A stretch of DNA of 64,000 nucleotides, taken from assembly GCA_035771175.1 (NCBI GenBank), contig CM069598.1, positions 5,168,194-5,232,193 of the forward strand, given 5' to 3'. The DNA comes from Paratinospora sagittata. Lineage: Eukaryota > Streptophyta > Magnoliopsida > Ranunculales > Menispermaceae. Positions 24,018 to 35,900 of this stretch are shown here, in pieces. Under the pieces are notes generated by a model. It was not told the DNA's origin, did no database searches, and was given only the letters and a program-made list of their open reading frames with translations. The translations under genes were made by a program, and so were the position numbers. How positions within the stretch are numbered: position 1 is the first letter of the stretch; every line of letters starts with the position of its first letter.

Positions 24018-25250
24018 GTACGGATTTTTGTGTCTTTGAGGTATTACTCTTTATAAACAATAAATCTTATCCTTCATATGTTTGGCAAGAAGAGTCAGAA
24101 AAAAACAATCCATAAAGGTTAGCTATGAATGAAAACAGAAAATTTATTAAGCTAACAGGATGATACCTTAGTAGTTTCATGGGTAATATGTGCTGATAAA
24201 TTTTGTCGTTGTACAGTAATTGTGTAGCGGCTTTATTTGTTAAAAAACTCCCGGCATACAAATGGGAAGAACATCCTAAAATTTATAGTGAGTTTCAAGA
24301 AAAGGATAACACATGTAACAGTACTTCATGGGAAATAGTCAAGAAAGGCTGCAAGATCACATGGGCATCTCTCAGACTTGGACAAAATTAGGCAAAAGAT
24401 TAGGACGGACAACCATCCATGGCCATCTCTCCCAACTAAGACAAAACCAGGAAAAATCTTCATGTAACAGTAGTCAAGAAAGGCTGCAAGATCACATGGG
24501 CAACAGCACGTTTGGACAAAATGATGTCAAGTAGAAATGCTAAATTAACCAATGAGGTTAATGATAAGCTATTCCCATCAAATTCTTCCCCTGTAGGATT
24601 ATTAAAGCCTTTTCGAAGCAACTGCTTTTTTCTAATGACTGCAAGTGGAGCTAAAGGTAGTCAGTCAGGTTGGTTATCTTGTTCTTGAACTTATCTGTTG
24701 AATTTTCACATGTCAATATCTTATGCAATTCACATCTTAGCATTATTAGGTATGAGATACTGTAGATGCATTGACTTTTGTGTTGCCTAGAAATTGGATT
24801 GCATGGACAGAAAGTTTATACGCTCTATAAATATCTTCTAAGAATGCTGAGGTGTCGCGCTGAGGAGTCTCCTTTGGAGTGAGTTATTAAGTATATATTA
24901 TAGATATTATAGATATGACCGTCATTTTTTAATGTTGACGCCTAATGCGCGTGTATTTGAGAACTCTTTATTATATAGAAATAGTGGCTCAAATTTATTA
25001 ACTTTTTTTTATTATTATCATTTCACTCATGATTTCCACCATACTTATTTATTACACCACGCCGTACTGTACTGTGCTCCAAACAGCTTGAGCAAAAACA
25101 TTGAATATTGGCGACTCGGAACACTGAATCACTCCCCTTCCTACTAAAAGTTTGGCCCAACCGTTGATCAGGACCCTCCTGACTGTTAGATTAAAAAACT
25201 GTGCTTTGGAAAACAGAGGATCAAAATGTTTCTCTGTGGAACCCTTAAGC
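24018..25250. other. intergenic DNA upstream of fimbrin
   Basis: No gene is supported. A 31-bp segment beginning AGTCAAGAAAGGCTGCAAG is directly repeated near 24336 and 24472. The TTGGAGTGAGTTATTA sequence near 24872 matches one near 18886, another dispersed repeat. Confidence 0.5.
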
Positions 25251-25283
25251 CTGTGAGAAGACTGCGAAGAACTGTATGTGCGC

Positions 25284-25289
25284 CACGTG
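25284..25289. promoter_or_regulatory. G-box (CACGTG) in the fimbrin 5' region
   Basis: A palindromic CACGTG lies about 630 bp upstream of the fimbrin ATG and just before a CT-rich stretch (about 25390-25425) that could mark the transcription start. bZIP/bHLH factors bind such sites; function here is inferred. A leader intron ending at the TTTTTTTTTTAG near 25861 is possible. Confidence 0.35.
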
Positions 25290-25915
25290 TGATGGATGTA
25301 GCCACCACCATTGATGTGCCTTGGCTGGCCCCTCGGTCTTCGCGGGTGCCGAGGCGAAACGGTTGTATCTATTCTTCTACGGTTTTCCAACTTTCTCTCT
25401 CTTCTTTCTCTCTCTATTCTTCGCTAAGAAGGAACGATAGTTGAATGAATATAGCAATAGAATGGTCTCTGCAACGAATAAGAACCAAGTTGTTTGATCT
25501 GTTTGAAGCATGCCCGTTTGATTTCTAACCGGTTTGTGCTTCTGGGTCCTTTTTATTTCTTCATTTCGTTTCTGGGTATCTTTTTTTATTCATTTTATTG
25601 AAGAAATTGCAGAGAACAAGCGAGATTTTTGCCTGTTTTTCCTTTTTTTTTTAATCTCTTTTGTGTTATTGTTTTTTTATTCGAATCTCTTTTATCAGGA
25701 ATTTAGAAGTGGGATCATTATTATTATTTTTATTTTTTAATTTGGTCTTGGGAAAAATGTTGATTGGAGGTTTTTGTTTTGATTCTAGTTTTTGCTTATT
25801 GAACTTTGTATTGGGAAATTGTTAATGTGATGAAATCTCGTGAAGGTTTTTTTTTTTTTAGTGGGTCATTGCTATTTTCTTCCCACATTGAAGATTCTCG
25901 CAAATACTAGCAAAG

Positions 25916-28900
25916 ATGTCCAGTTTTGTGGGTGTTCTTGTTTCGGATCCATGGCTCCAGAGCCAGTTCACTCAGGTCGAACTTCGTGGACTCAAATCAA
26001 AAGTAAGTAATGCATTCCCTCATTTTATTCTTAATTTAGATAGCCCACACATTTTTAAAAAAAAATTTATCCAACGTCATTTTCTTGTATTTGGTTGTTG
26101 ACATTTTGATTAGAGATGTTTGTCAATTTATCTAAATTGATGTGGTTTCGGGTTTCTAGTTTATTTCACTTAGGGGTCAATCCGGTAAGGTCACTGTGGG
26201 AGATTTGCCACCGGTAATGACAACATTAAAAGGCTTGAAGGAGATGAGTGAGGATGAGATTAAAGCGATATTGGGCGAGTCCACTTCCGACATGGGTGAA
26301 GAGATTGATTTTGAAGCTTTCCTTCGGGTACATCTTTCTATCTTAAGAGTCCCAGAGCCTTAGTTTTTATTACTAAGAGAAGGTATCATCAGGTATATTA
26401 ATATAACTTCTTGAGTGGGCAGGCATATTTGAATTTGGTAGCCCGAGCTACAGTCAAAAAGGGTGATTCAAAGGCATCTTCGACATTTCTTAAGGCCACC
26501 ACGACGACCCTCCTTCACACTATTAGTGTGTCGGAGAAGGCTTCTTATGTTGCCCATATTAACAGTTACCTTGGAGAAGACCCCTTCCTCAAGAAATATC
26601 TTCCATTAGACCCTGCTAAGAATGAGCTTTTTGACCTTGTGAAGGATGGAGTTCTTCTCTGGTATGAGCTTTCTGTGATGTTGCTCTACTATGTCATGTT
26701 GGTAAAGTTTAGTGGTCGCTGAGGCCTACTTTTGATTTGTGCAGTAAGCTGATCAATGTTGCCGTTCCTGGGACAATCGACGAACGAGCTATTAATACTA
26801 AACGGGTACTTAACCCATGGGAGAGGAATGAGAACCATACACTTTGCCTCAACTCTGCAAAGGCTATTGGATGCACTGTGGTTAATATTGGAACCCAAGA
26901 CTTGGTTGAAGCAAGGGTGAGTCCTACACTGTTCAAACTACCGATTTGAGTTTTCTTGAGTCCTTTTTTGTTGATGATTTCATGGGAAGTCTTGTTTGTT
27001 GCTGAACTTTTTTATGGTGTATTTATTGCAGCCACATCTTGTCCTTGGTTTGATTTCTCAAATTATAAAGGTGCAAAGTTGAAACACTCGTTCACTTCAT
27101 TTTGTTTTCCTTCTTCCTCTTTATTTTCTTGGCTGTGGCTCATAATATTCTTAAGGATGTCAAGATGAAAAAGAGACAACCGAGAAAGTTCAATATGGAG
27201 GGCTTTACTTGTTGACCTTTTATCAACTTCTGTATATTTATGTATGTTTATATGTTGTCATATTGTTAGATCCAATTGTTAGCAGACCTCAACTTAAAGA
27301 AGACACCCCAATTGGTGGAGTTGGTGGATGATAGCAAGGTTTAGTGTCTACTACTCTTTTAATTTTTTTAATTTCAGTTATTTTGAAGAATAAAGAAGTT
27401 AACATGTATTCCACGCTCGTGTCAAGTTTTGCAGGATGTAGAAGAGCTTATGAGTTTGGCCCCAGAAAAAGTCTTGCTTCGATGGATGAATTTTCATCTG
27501 AATAAAGCGGGCTACAAGAAACCTATTACAAACTTTTCCACTGATTTGAAGGTAATACAAATATTGCTGATTTATCTCATTTTGGGGCATTAGTTAGTGA
27601 AATGCTTGCATGAGTTTAAATTCATTTGACAATTAAAAGATTCCTCCTTTCGTATTGGTAGAGAAAGGTTTTTTGAAAGGCTGAAAAACTTTTTTTCTTT
27701 TTTCCTTTTCTTTTAAACTGGTATAAAAAGGCCTTATAGGTCTGGGGACAAAGTCTCATATTGCCCTGATTATCGTTGTACCTAGCAAAAACTCTACCCA
27801 TAGAATAACTCGGGTTATGTCCAGTACACTTGTGCAAATCAATCCTCGTAAAATTGATGAAGCGATTGCATTCAAAATTATTTGGCTCCGTTGTTTCTTT
27901 CCAGTATATGGCTAAGAGATCATCCTTCAAATAGCCGTACTTCATTTGACCAAATAGTACCTCTGGGATTGAGTTTGTTGAAATATCTAAACAACTAATG
28001 AACATATAAAGTGCTTTGACAATCCTATAAAAGGAAAGGAAAAGGAAATAAAGGAAAAACAAAAGAAAGAAAGAAAGAAAGAAAGAAAAAGAGTTTGCGA
28101 TAACCTTCTAGGGAAGGCTTCGTGAGTGAAAAACGATAACATTTCTTGTACACACGACAGCCATTTTGTCACTGACTTTCCTCTTTCACTTTCATAGTTT
28201 GTTCACTTTTAGGACCCTATTAAAATGTGGTCCTTATGATACTTGTAACCGTTTTATTTTAGAAGGAAGCCTTTGTCATATGAACACTCACCCGCCATGA
28301 AGAGCTTGTCCCTAATTGTCCCATATCCATTGAATCATCAATCATCAATCGTTAAAAACAAAGGATTTAGGCTCAAAAAGAAAGATGTGGGAGATCTCTC
28401 AAACTAAAACAGAAAACACCTTTATAGAGCTGCTAGTATAGGTCTTAAAAATATTTTCTTTTGCTATGCATCGACTTCAATAGCAAGAAAATCTCGGTAT
28501 AATAAAAATTTGATATTTTAATTCATTAAGGAAGAGCAAGAATTATTAATAATGTGCAAATTTTCCAACAAAAACAAAAGAATGGTATAATTAGTGAACT
28601 GATTTATATTCAGATCGTACTAGTAAGAAGTCTTTTGTTTCTCCTTTCGAAGATCTGATTTCCTCCCCAACTACTTACCTATCAAAAAAAAAAAAAAAAC
28701 AATTGTATTAATTTCTTGGGTTGGCATCCTAAATCTTCTTCTGCCGTTTCAGACTTTAGAACTTGAAAAAAAGGCACTGGGTTGTTTAAAATAGCCAACC
28801 ACGCCTTACTTTTCTGGCAATGCTTTGGAATGCATGGTTTAAGTATTTGTTATAAGCAGTTATCCATTTTTACAAGGGTTACATCTAAATGCTAGTGTAC

Positions 28901-31900
28901 CAACTTTGGTGAAAGAAACTTTCTCTGCTTTCCCAAATTTCCAAGGTTATTGCTTAATGAATATATTAGTTTATCAAGTAGTGTTGGAATGAATGTGGGA
29001 TTTTTCCTGACCTACACAAGTAGCAATAAATTTTATAATTTAAAATTTTCCATTTTGAGGCATATATATGCTTTCTGTTTAATTTGTCCCATTTGTCTTT
29101 TTCTTTTTTATGCTTCTTCCCTGTTGTCTTTGAGATACTACCGTAATGTTTAAGGGATAGGTTCTTAGGCCATTTCCAACTAAGCAGACATGTTTGTTAA
29201 TCACTAGTAGTATAACATGCTTCTTGAATATGTAGGCATTTAGTGTATTCTCTGTTTAATGCCATAAGTTATGAACTTGCAGGATGGAGTGGCCTATGCT
29301 TACCTGCTTAATGTTCTTGCTCCTGAACACTGTAGCACAGCCACATTGGACACTAAGGATCCGACAAAAAGGGCAGAATTGATTATTCAACATGCAGAAA
29401 AAATGGACTGCAAAAGATACATAACTCCAAAAGACATTGTGGAGGGGTCAACAAATCTTAATCTTGCATTTGTTGCACATATATTCCATCACAGGTTAGA
29501 ATGAATGTCTTCTTTGTTAATCTACTGCATCTTGTAGAAGTTGTGTTTTTTTATCCTTTTTGTTATAATCAATTGGAAATTAATTGAATAAATTCATTTT
29601 TATGCCTATCCCTATATAAATAAGTCGAATTTACAATCTTTTCATTGCAGGAGGGGCTGGGGATAAACTTTTCTAAGTTTCTAACAAATATTTATTACAT
29701 CTTTTGGTTTTAGTACCTTAGTTTAGTTTCTCATAATCTTATTCTATCATATTTCAATCATGTATCATAAAGTTCTTCTTGATATTCTTTCATCATTGAA
29801 CCTGTTTTTGTCACTTTACACTGCTGCATAATCATTTTTGCTAACTTGTTTATCAGACTCATTACATTAGAAGATGATCATATTCCATTGAAAGTGCTCT
29901 ATGATGTTATCATTTGATAAAATTATATGCTTTACCACTGCATGTTTGGTAGCTGATGAACTTTTTATTGTTTCTGTCAATTATAAACAAGCTGGCAGAT
30001 CAGCTTCTTCTCATCCTTCTTTGCACTCTCTTCAAGTTGCCTGATGTTTTTGCAGTGATCTCTGTTAACAAGCTTACTTGTCACCTTTTGATTTAGCTAT
30101 ATTGTGTTTTTTTTTAGCAACAATGTAGCATCTGTCCATGTCCATTTCTCTTGTTTTGTGCTCAATAACTGTGGTTACTCCCGTTAAAGAGTGTTGTGAG
30201 CTCTTCTGCAGGAATGGCCTGTCAACGGACAACCAAAACATCTCCTTTGCAGAGATGATGCCAGATGATGAACAAACATCAAGAGAAGAGAGATGCTTCC
30301 GATTGTGGATCAATAGTCTTGGAGTTGTTACATATGTTAATAATGTATTTGAAGACGTCAGAAATGGGTGAGCTTGTATTTTGTACAGATTAAAAAAGGT
30401 CTAGTACGTCTACCCATCTGGCTTGATGTGTATTACTTGTACCTGCAGATGGGTTCTTTTGGAAGTGCTTGACAAGGTGTCTCCAGGATCAGTTAACTGG
30501 AAGCATGCATCGAAACCTCCCATTAAGATGCCATTTAGAAAAGTGGAAAATTGTAACCAAGTTGTTGGGATTGGGAAACAATTGAATTTCTCCTTGGTGA
30601 ATGTTGCAGGAAATGATATCGTGCAAGGAAATAAGAAGCTTATACTTGGTAAGTGCAACTTCCCAACTCTATACAGGAGTCCAATGTATTCTTGTTTTGT
30701 CCAAGTCAATGCTATATAATTATGGCACAGATTATACCATACATTCACGTATACTATGAGAAAATGAATGGCCGTGGGAGAAATCAGTTGCTTAATCAAT
30801 TTATTATGGAAAAATATACGTTCTAGAATTCATTAATTGGCATTTATCCTGCATCTATGTTTGTTGTAGCAAAGAAACTTGGTTAAATTTTCTCTGAATT
30901 CTTTTTCCCAGCTTTTCTGTGGCAATTGATGAGATTTACTATGCTAAAACTCTTGAAGAACTTGAGATTCCACTCCCAAGGGAAGGAGATGACTGATGCT
31001 GATATCTTAAATTGGGCAAACAATAAAGTGAAAAGCACAGGCAGAAATTCGCAAATGGAGAGTTTCAAGGTACACACAACTGGAACTTTTCAACTATCTT
31101 CAAAATCTAATTTTAAAATATCAGCATTTACGTCTTTTGAAAATCTTCTGTAGGATAAAAACCTATCGAATGGTATCTTCTTCCTCGATCTTCTTAGTGC
31201 TGTGGAGCCAAGGGTTGTCAACTGGAACCTCGTTACAAAGGGTGAAAGTGGTATGTTCCTTGCAATTAGAATTAATTCCATTGTAAGTTTTGATGTCATG
31301 TTTGGGGTTTTTAAGTCCCGCACAAAAAAATTTTGATACATTTTAGGAATAAAGGATGAAAAAATCCCTCAAGCCATCTCGTGCTTCCTCTTTAGTGTGT
31401 GCATAGAATGAAATTTCTGTTCTATGATGGACTCTACAGATGAAGAAAAGAAGCTGAATGCTACATATATAATCAGTGTTGCGCGAAAGCTTGGATGTTC
31501 TATTTTCTTACTGCCTGAGGACATCATCGAGGTAAGGAAATAATAATTTGACTTGATCGTGCATTTGCTTTTATGCACCTCTGATTATTTACATAGTGTG
31601 TCAAAAATCTTATTGTGAGAGCACCAAATCCATGAATTAGAGCATGCCCTTTAATGTTGGACTGTTGCATGTTTATTTGATGAATTCACTATTATGAAAA
31701 TGTCATTTCAACATCTCAAGTTCAAAGAGAGTACTTTTCCTTGTTAGAAAGAATTTTTCGCACATTACTGTCAAACTTTATCATATACCCAATATAGATG
31801 ATTATTCAGACTATAGTATCTTATAGGCATCTACTATTTTCATGGCAGGTAAATCAGAAGATGATCCTTACTCTAACAGCCAGTATCATGTACTGGAGCC

Positions 31901-32115
31901 TGCAGCAACCTGTTGAGGAATCAGAGTCTTCCTCTCCTGCAGCAGCTCCCATAGAAACAGATGCATCGTCACCTCCCACCCCTTTAAGTGGAGAAGATCA
32001 AAGTCTCCCGAATAATGTCTCCAACTTGACCATTGAAGATGCTGCCGCCGCTGCATCTGAGGAGACGGCAACCTCAGCACAAGTTGAAAATGAGGAAAAT
32101 TCTACCATTGAATGA
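25916..32115 (+). CDS. fimbrin (actin-bundling protein), 14 exons
   Basis: Predicted 690 residues. Exons: 25916-26002, 26160-26327, 26423-26661, 26745-26916, 27032-27070, 27270-27338, 27435-27551, 29283-29494, 30212-30367, 30449-30648, 30912-31069, 31154-31250, 31440-31531, 31849-32115. All borders are GT-AG with consistent phases. The N-terminus has the plant fimbrin headpiece ([20 protein letters not shown]), where EF-hand-like segments are degenerate. Four calponin-homology domains follow, arranged as two actin-binding modules (about 120-370 and 390-625). Recognisable are [20 protein letters not shown] (CH1), [13 protein letters not shown] (CH2), [11 protein letters not shown] (CH3) and [11 protein letters not shown] (CH4). 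The Ser/Glu/Ala-rich C-terminal tail (about 620-690) is typical of plant fimbrins. It cross-links actin filaments in the cytoplasm. Intron 7 is unusually long (1.73 kb). The paralogue within the FIM1-FIM5 group cannot be decided here. Confidence 0.96.
27622..28062 (-). other. unrecognised 146-codon open frame in fimbrin intron 7
   Basis: An antisense open frame inside the longest fimbrin intron. The central part (about residues 40-110) has normal protein-like composition ([35 protein letters not shown]), while the ends are Lys/Phe-rich low complexity next to a (GAAA)n run at about 28062-28090. It may be a decayed fragment inserted with that microsatellite. No family is recognised and I do not call it a gene. 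Confidence 0.25.
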
Positions 32116-32710
32116 CCAAAGAGTCCCAAATCAGACTGTTTTCTTTTCATTTTTACAGAACTTTAGAAGAAAAAAAAAAGGTTTAAAATTCATTGGGAGG
32201 AATGCTGGGTGGATGGAAATTCAACTAAAGTTCTCTTAGAAGTACTTATACCCCAAAGATTTGCCTGGTAAAATCTTCTGCCTCTCATAGTGGAGAGATG
32301 CAAGCCTCAACAATTTTTTTTTTTTTTTTTTTTTTTAATTTCTTTCTGTAATTAGAGATTTCTTTTTCTTAAATGTATTCTATAAACGATAATACAGTGA
32401 CCTTGATAATATATAAAAGTGAAAAAGCACCTTCTTGGTGAAAGAGAGAAACACCTGCAAAATGCTGTCACCACTACTACTAGTATTATTGTCATTTTTT
32501 CGAAAATTGTTCAACAAATGGCAAGCACATCTCACATTTGTTATTGCATATGTGCTTTTTGCATTGATGACGAAGTCCATTGAGTTTTATAAGCTGCCAA
32601 AGTAAAGAATGCTAAGAAAATAACATAAACTGCATATAATCAAGAGGGACTCGCACTGCCATCTTTTTTTTTTCTGCTAAATTTTTATTTATTTTTTCCT
32701 TTTTCTTTGA

Positions 32711-32739
32711 CCCCCCCCCCCCCCCCCCCCCCCCCCCCC
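32711..32739. repeat. 29-bp poly-C homopolymer
   Basis: An uninterrupted C run between the convergent 3' ends of fimbrin (+) and the ankyrin/BTB gene (-), followed by (CA)n and poly-A. The exact length may be affected by sequencing or assembly. Confidence 0.85.
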
Positions 32740-32976
32740 TACACACACACAAAAAAAAAAAAAATTTGTTGATGCAATTCACATGTGAAGTTGAACATCA
32801 TCTCCAAAACTATCCAATGGTAAGAATACCAAAAGTTCGAAAAAAGAATCTTCTACCAAAATTCAACAACAATGGGAAGCTAAAATTCTTTACAAATTTA
32901 CCGGGTGCCTTCTTCTGGTGTTGTTGCTCTTGGAGCTTGAAGTTTGGAGCTTCGAACGACTTATTGGGTGGCAGGT

Positions 32977-35900
32977 TTAGCCTTCATCAGGATGATCATC
33001 ACTATGTTCTTGCTCTGCTACAAGCATAAGCATCTCTAGCCGTTCATCAAATAGCGCCGCACTCTCATCTCTCTTATCAAGTTCGGCAGCTTCAGCCTCA
33101 AGCCACTTTTCTCGCAAATCATCAAGAAGATTTCCTTGCTCAGCATTTACATCAGATCCTGGAGCACTTGGAAGGGTGGTTCGAAGCGAGGAATCCCCAG
33201 AGGGTGGTGGAAGTGTTAGAAGCGTTGCCCGAAACTCACGGGTGTCAGCAAACGTCTCGAAATTACAAGAAATTACATCAAGACAGTATTCCCTTATCTT
33301 TAGAACACCATACCTGCCAAGCCAACCACTGTCTAATCGGAAAAGAGGCAATGAAGCTCATAAATAATACAAACTGCAATCAAGCCTACACATACAATGT
33401 TCCTCTTGAACTCCCTTTGTAATTTGATTCATTCAATGAATTTATTTTTTGAGTAAAAAAAACATGAATTAATTAGATATGTTTGACTGACATGATATAT
33501 ATTTTACTGATATTTACTAGCCTAAACCAAGTTTAACAAACCTACAGGGTAATATGGATTATGAGATTCGACAAGATATCATAACAAAAGAATTGCCACA
33601 GACCATTTATACACATAAGAATAAGAGAGTTCTCCAATCATTAAGAATATGAAATAGTCTCTCCTTTTGACACACAAGTCTACTAAGAACGTGCAAAACA
33701 TGGACAAACATGTAAAGTAGAGAAGAAGTGACTATACATGTCTGACAGTATAAGCCAGTGGCACAACTCTGCAGGCGAGACCATTTCCAAGTGTGGCAAC
33801 AACACATCAGCCACAGCGCGCTTAAGTGGAAACAGCAAATATCTTGATGCAGCATCAAACATCTCTGCAGCCTGCTTGACCATAATACCAGTTAAGTCTT
33901 AGCAAGTAAACGAAATGCAATAAAAAAAACTTGAAAAATCTCAAGTTCCTAGGTGATTCTAAGCCATCAAGAGACACCTGATCTGGATCTATATCTTTCA
34001 AACCATCAGTGTACCTAAAAGGTGACAAGAAAACAAAAACAAAAGAAAAAGAAAAATCAGATTATCAGCCAGATTCAATAGTAAATATTCAGCCAATAAT
34101 TTCATTGTGATAGATGAACATATATTTGTTTCCAAACTATATGGTAGACCATAGCGTCATCCATAGCAATAAGTAATTTTTTTCAATTGCTTAGGTCAAC
34201 ATGCCCCAAAGAAATGACCGTCTATTGGAAACATTATGTTGTTTTCTCTTCTATCCAAAGCAGTTCATAAATTGTTTAATGTTTTCAATCACATATAACT
34301 CAAGAGTATTACAAGAATGACTATAACACAAACTACAATTCAAAAGTGTTGAAGTGGCATAGTTTGGATTGTAATTTGTGTTATAGTCACTTTATCATTT
34401 TCCTCAACTCAAATGATCACAATAGTTTAATTCCTTCACTTCAAGCAAAAAACACTTACATGTACTCTATCATCTTCTCAAATGCCTCAGCACTTAAATC
34501 ATGTTCTTCAAGTAGTGGAAGGGTATAGCCAGATAAACTATCTTTTCCTTCAAGGAAGTTTGTCATGCGAGACAACCTTGCTCGAAAGTACTCAGATCGT
34601 GATGCCAAGATCACCTGATGGCAACGGAAAATCTTTTTGTCCACTTTGATGCAAACATCTGCAAGATCTTCTGCAGATTCAGTCATCCTGATTGCCCCAA
34701 AATCAGCCACAAATTTATCAACATCATCATCCAAGTTCCCTTCCCAACTGTGCTTGGCAAGAGAAACTTGAAGGATTCTGTGCAAGGAAGCATTAAGCCG
34801 GTCTTGCTCTGGAAGAGACAAAGCCTGTAAGATAAACCGTTTCTGAGAGTTCTCTACATCTCTCAATGCCTTATATTCTGCATATTTTTGATGAACCAAT
34901 TCTTTCTCAAGAACCTTCTGCAATCCTTCACACTTGCAGACTTTGCAAATTCGCACAAGATCTTCCATGTCATCTACAGCTATCTCAAGTCTGTCTGAGT
35001 AAAAGAAATGGATGAGACTATAAAGAGCAGGATAAGATAATCTCTCTCTTGAAAACCTCACCTCCCTCCGATCCTTCCAATCTGTCTCAAATTTTTTCTT
35101 GAAAAAGGGCGAACGAGCACTCAAAATTATCCTGTGAGCCTCAATTGGTCTACCCTGCACAAAAAATACCACATCCGCAGGGAAGAGGTTGGTATTTGAT
35201 TCATCATTTGACGAGGAGCCTGTTCACCGTGCCAAAATGATAATCAGCTCAAATAAATATCAAACTCGGCAATAACTTCTGAATAAAATGCCACAACAAA
35301 TCTAAGTTGACTGTTCTCAGCATTATGTCATGGAGCATCAAGTCATAGCTGTTCCAATTCTCTTATTAGCTAGAATAGCCATTTATACGACAAAAATTGA
35401 TTTATTATAAAATGGTTGTCCTGCAAGTATACAATGTCAAATTATGAAATTTCTGGAAAAGAATCAATAATGCTAAAAATCAAAATGAGCAGATGGGAAA
35501 ACTGTATAAATCAGAAACGCAAGAAAAAATAAGTAGAAGTTGAAGGTATTATATTTAGATTATATGGTTGAGCAATGTTTTCAAAATTGGTAATGTTCCT
35601 CTCGGGGGCTATCAAAAGGTATCTTCTGACATGTTCTTCCAATGTGACATTGCCATGAAAATACCAACAACATAAGTGCATTACACTCTTTAAATAAATA
35701 ATCCTGATGAAATGTTGAAACAGGGTGATTGGTGTTAGAAACCACTTAACCCAAAAGCTATAGCTAATTCGTTGAGAACCAAAAACGCAAATCAAGCTAT
35801 CATTAACATGGTGACTTAGCTCATAAATTAATAATCCTTGGAGCTCAATTTTGAAAAAATTCCTTGTCTAACGACATAAAAGACAATGAAAAACCCACCA

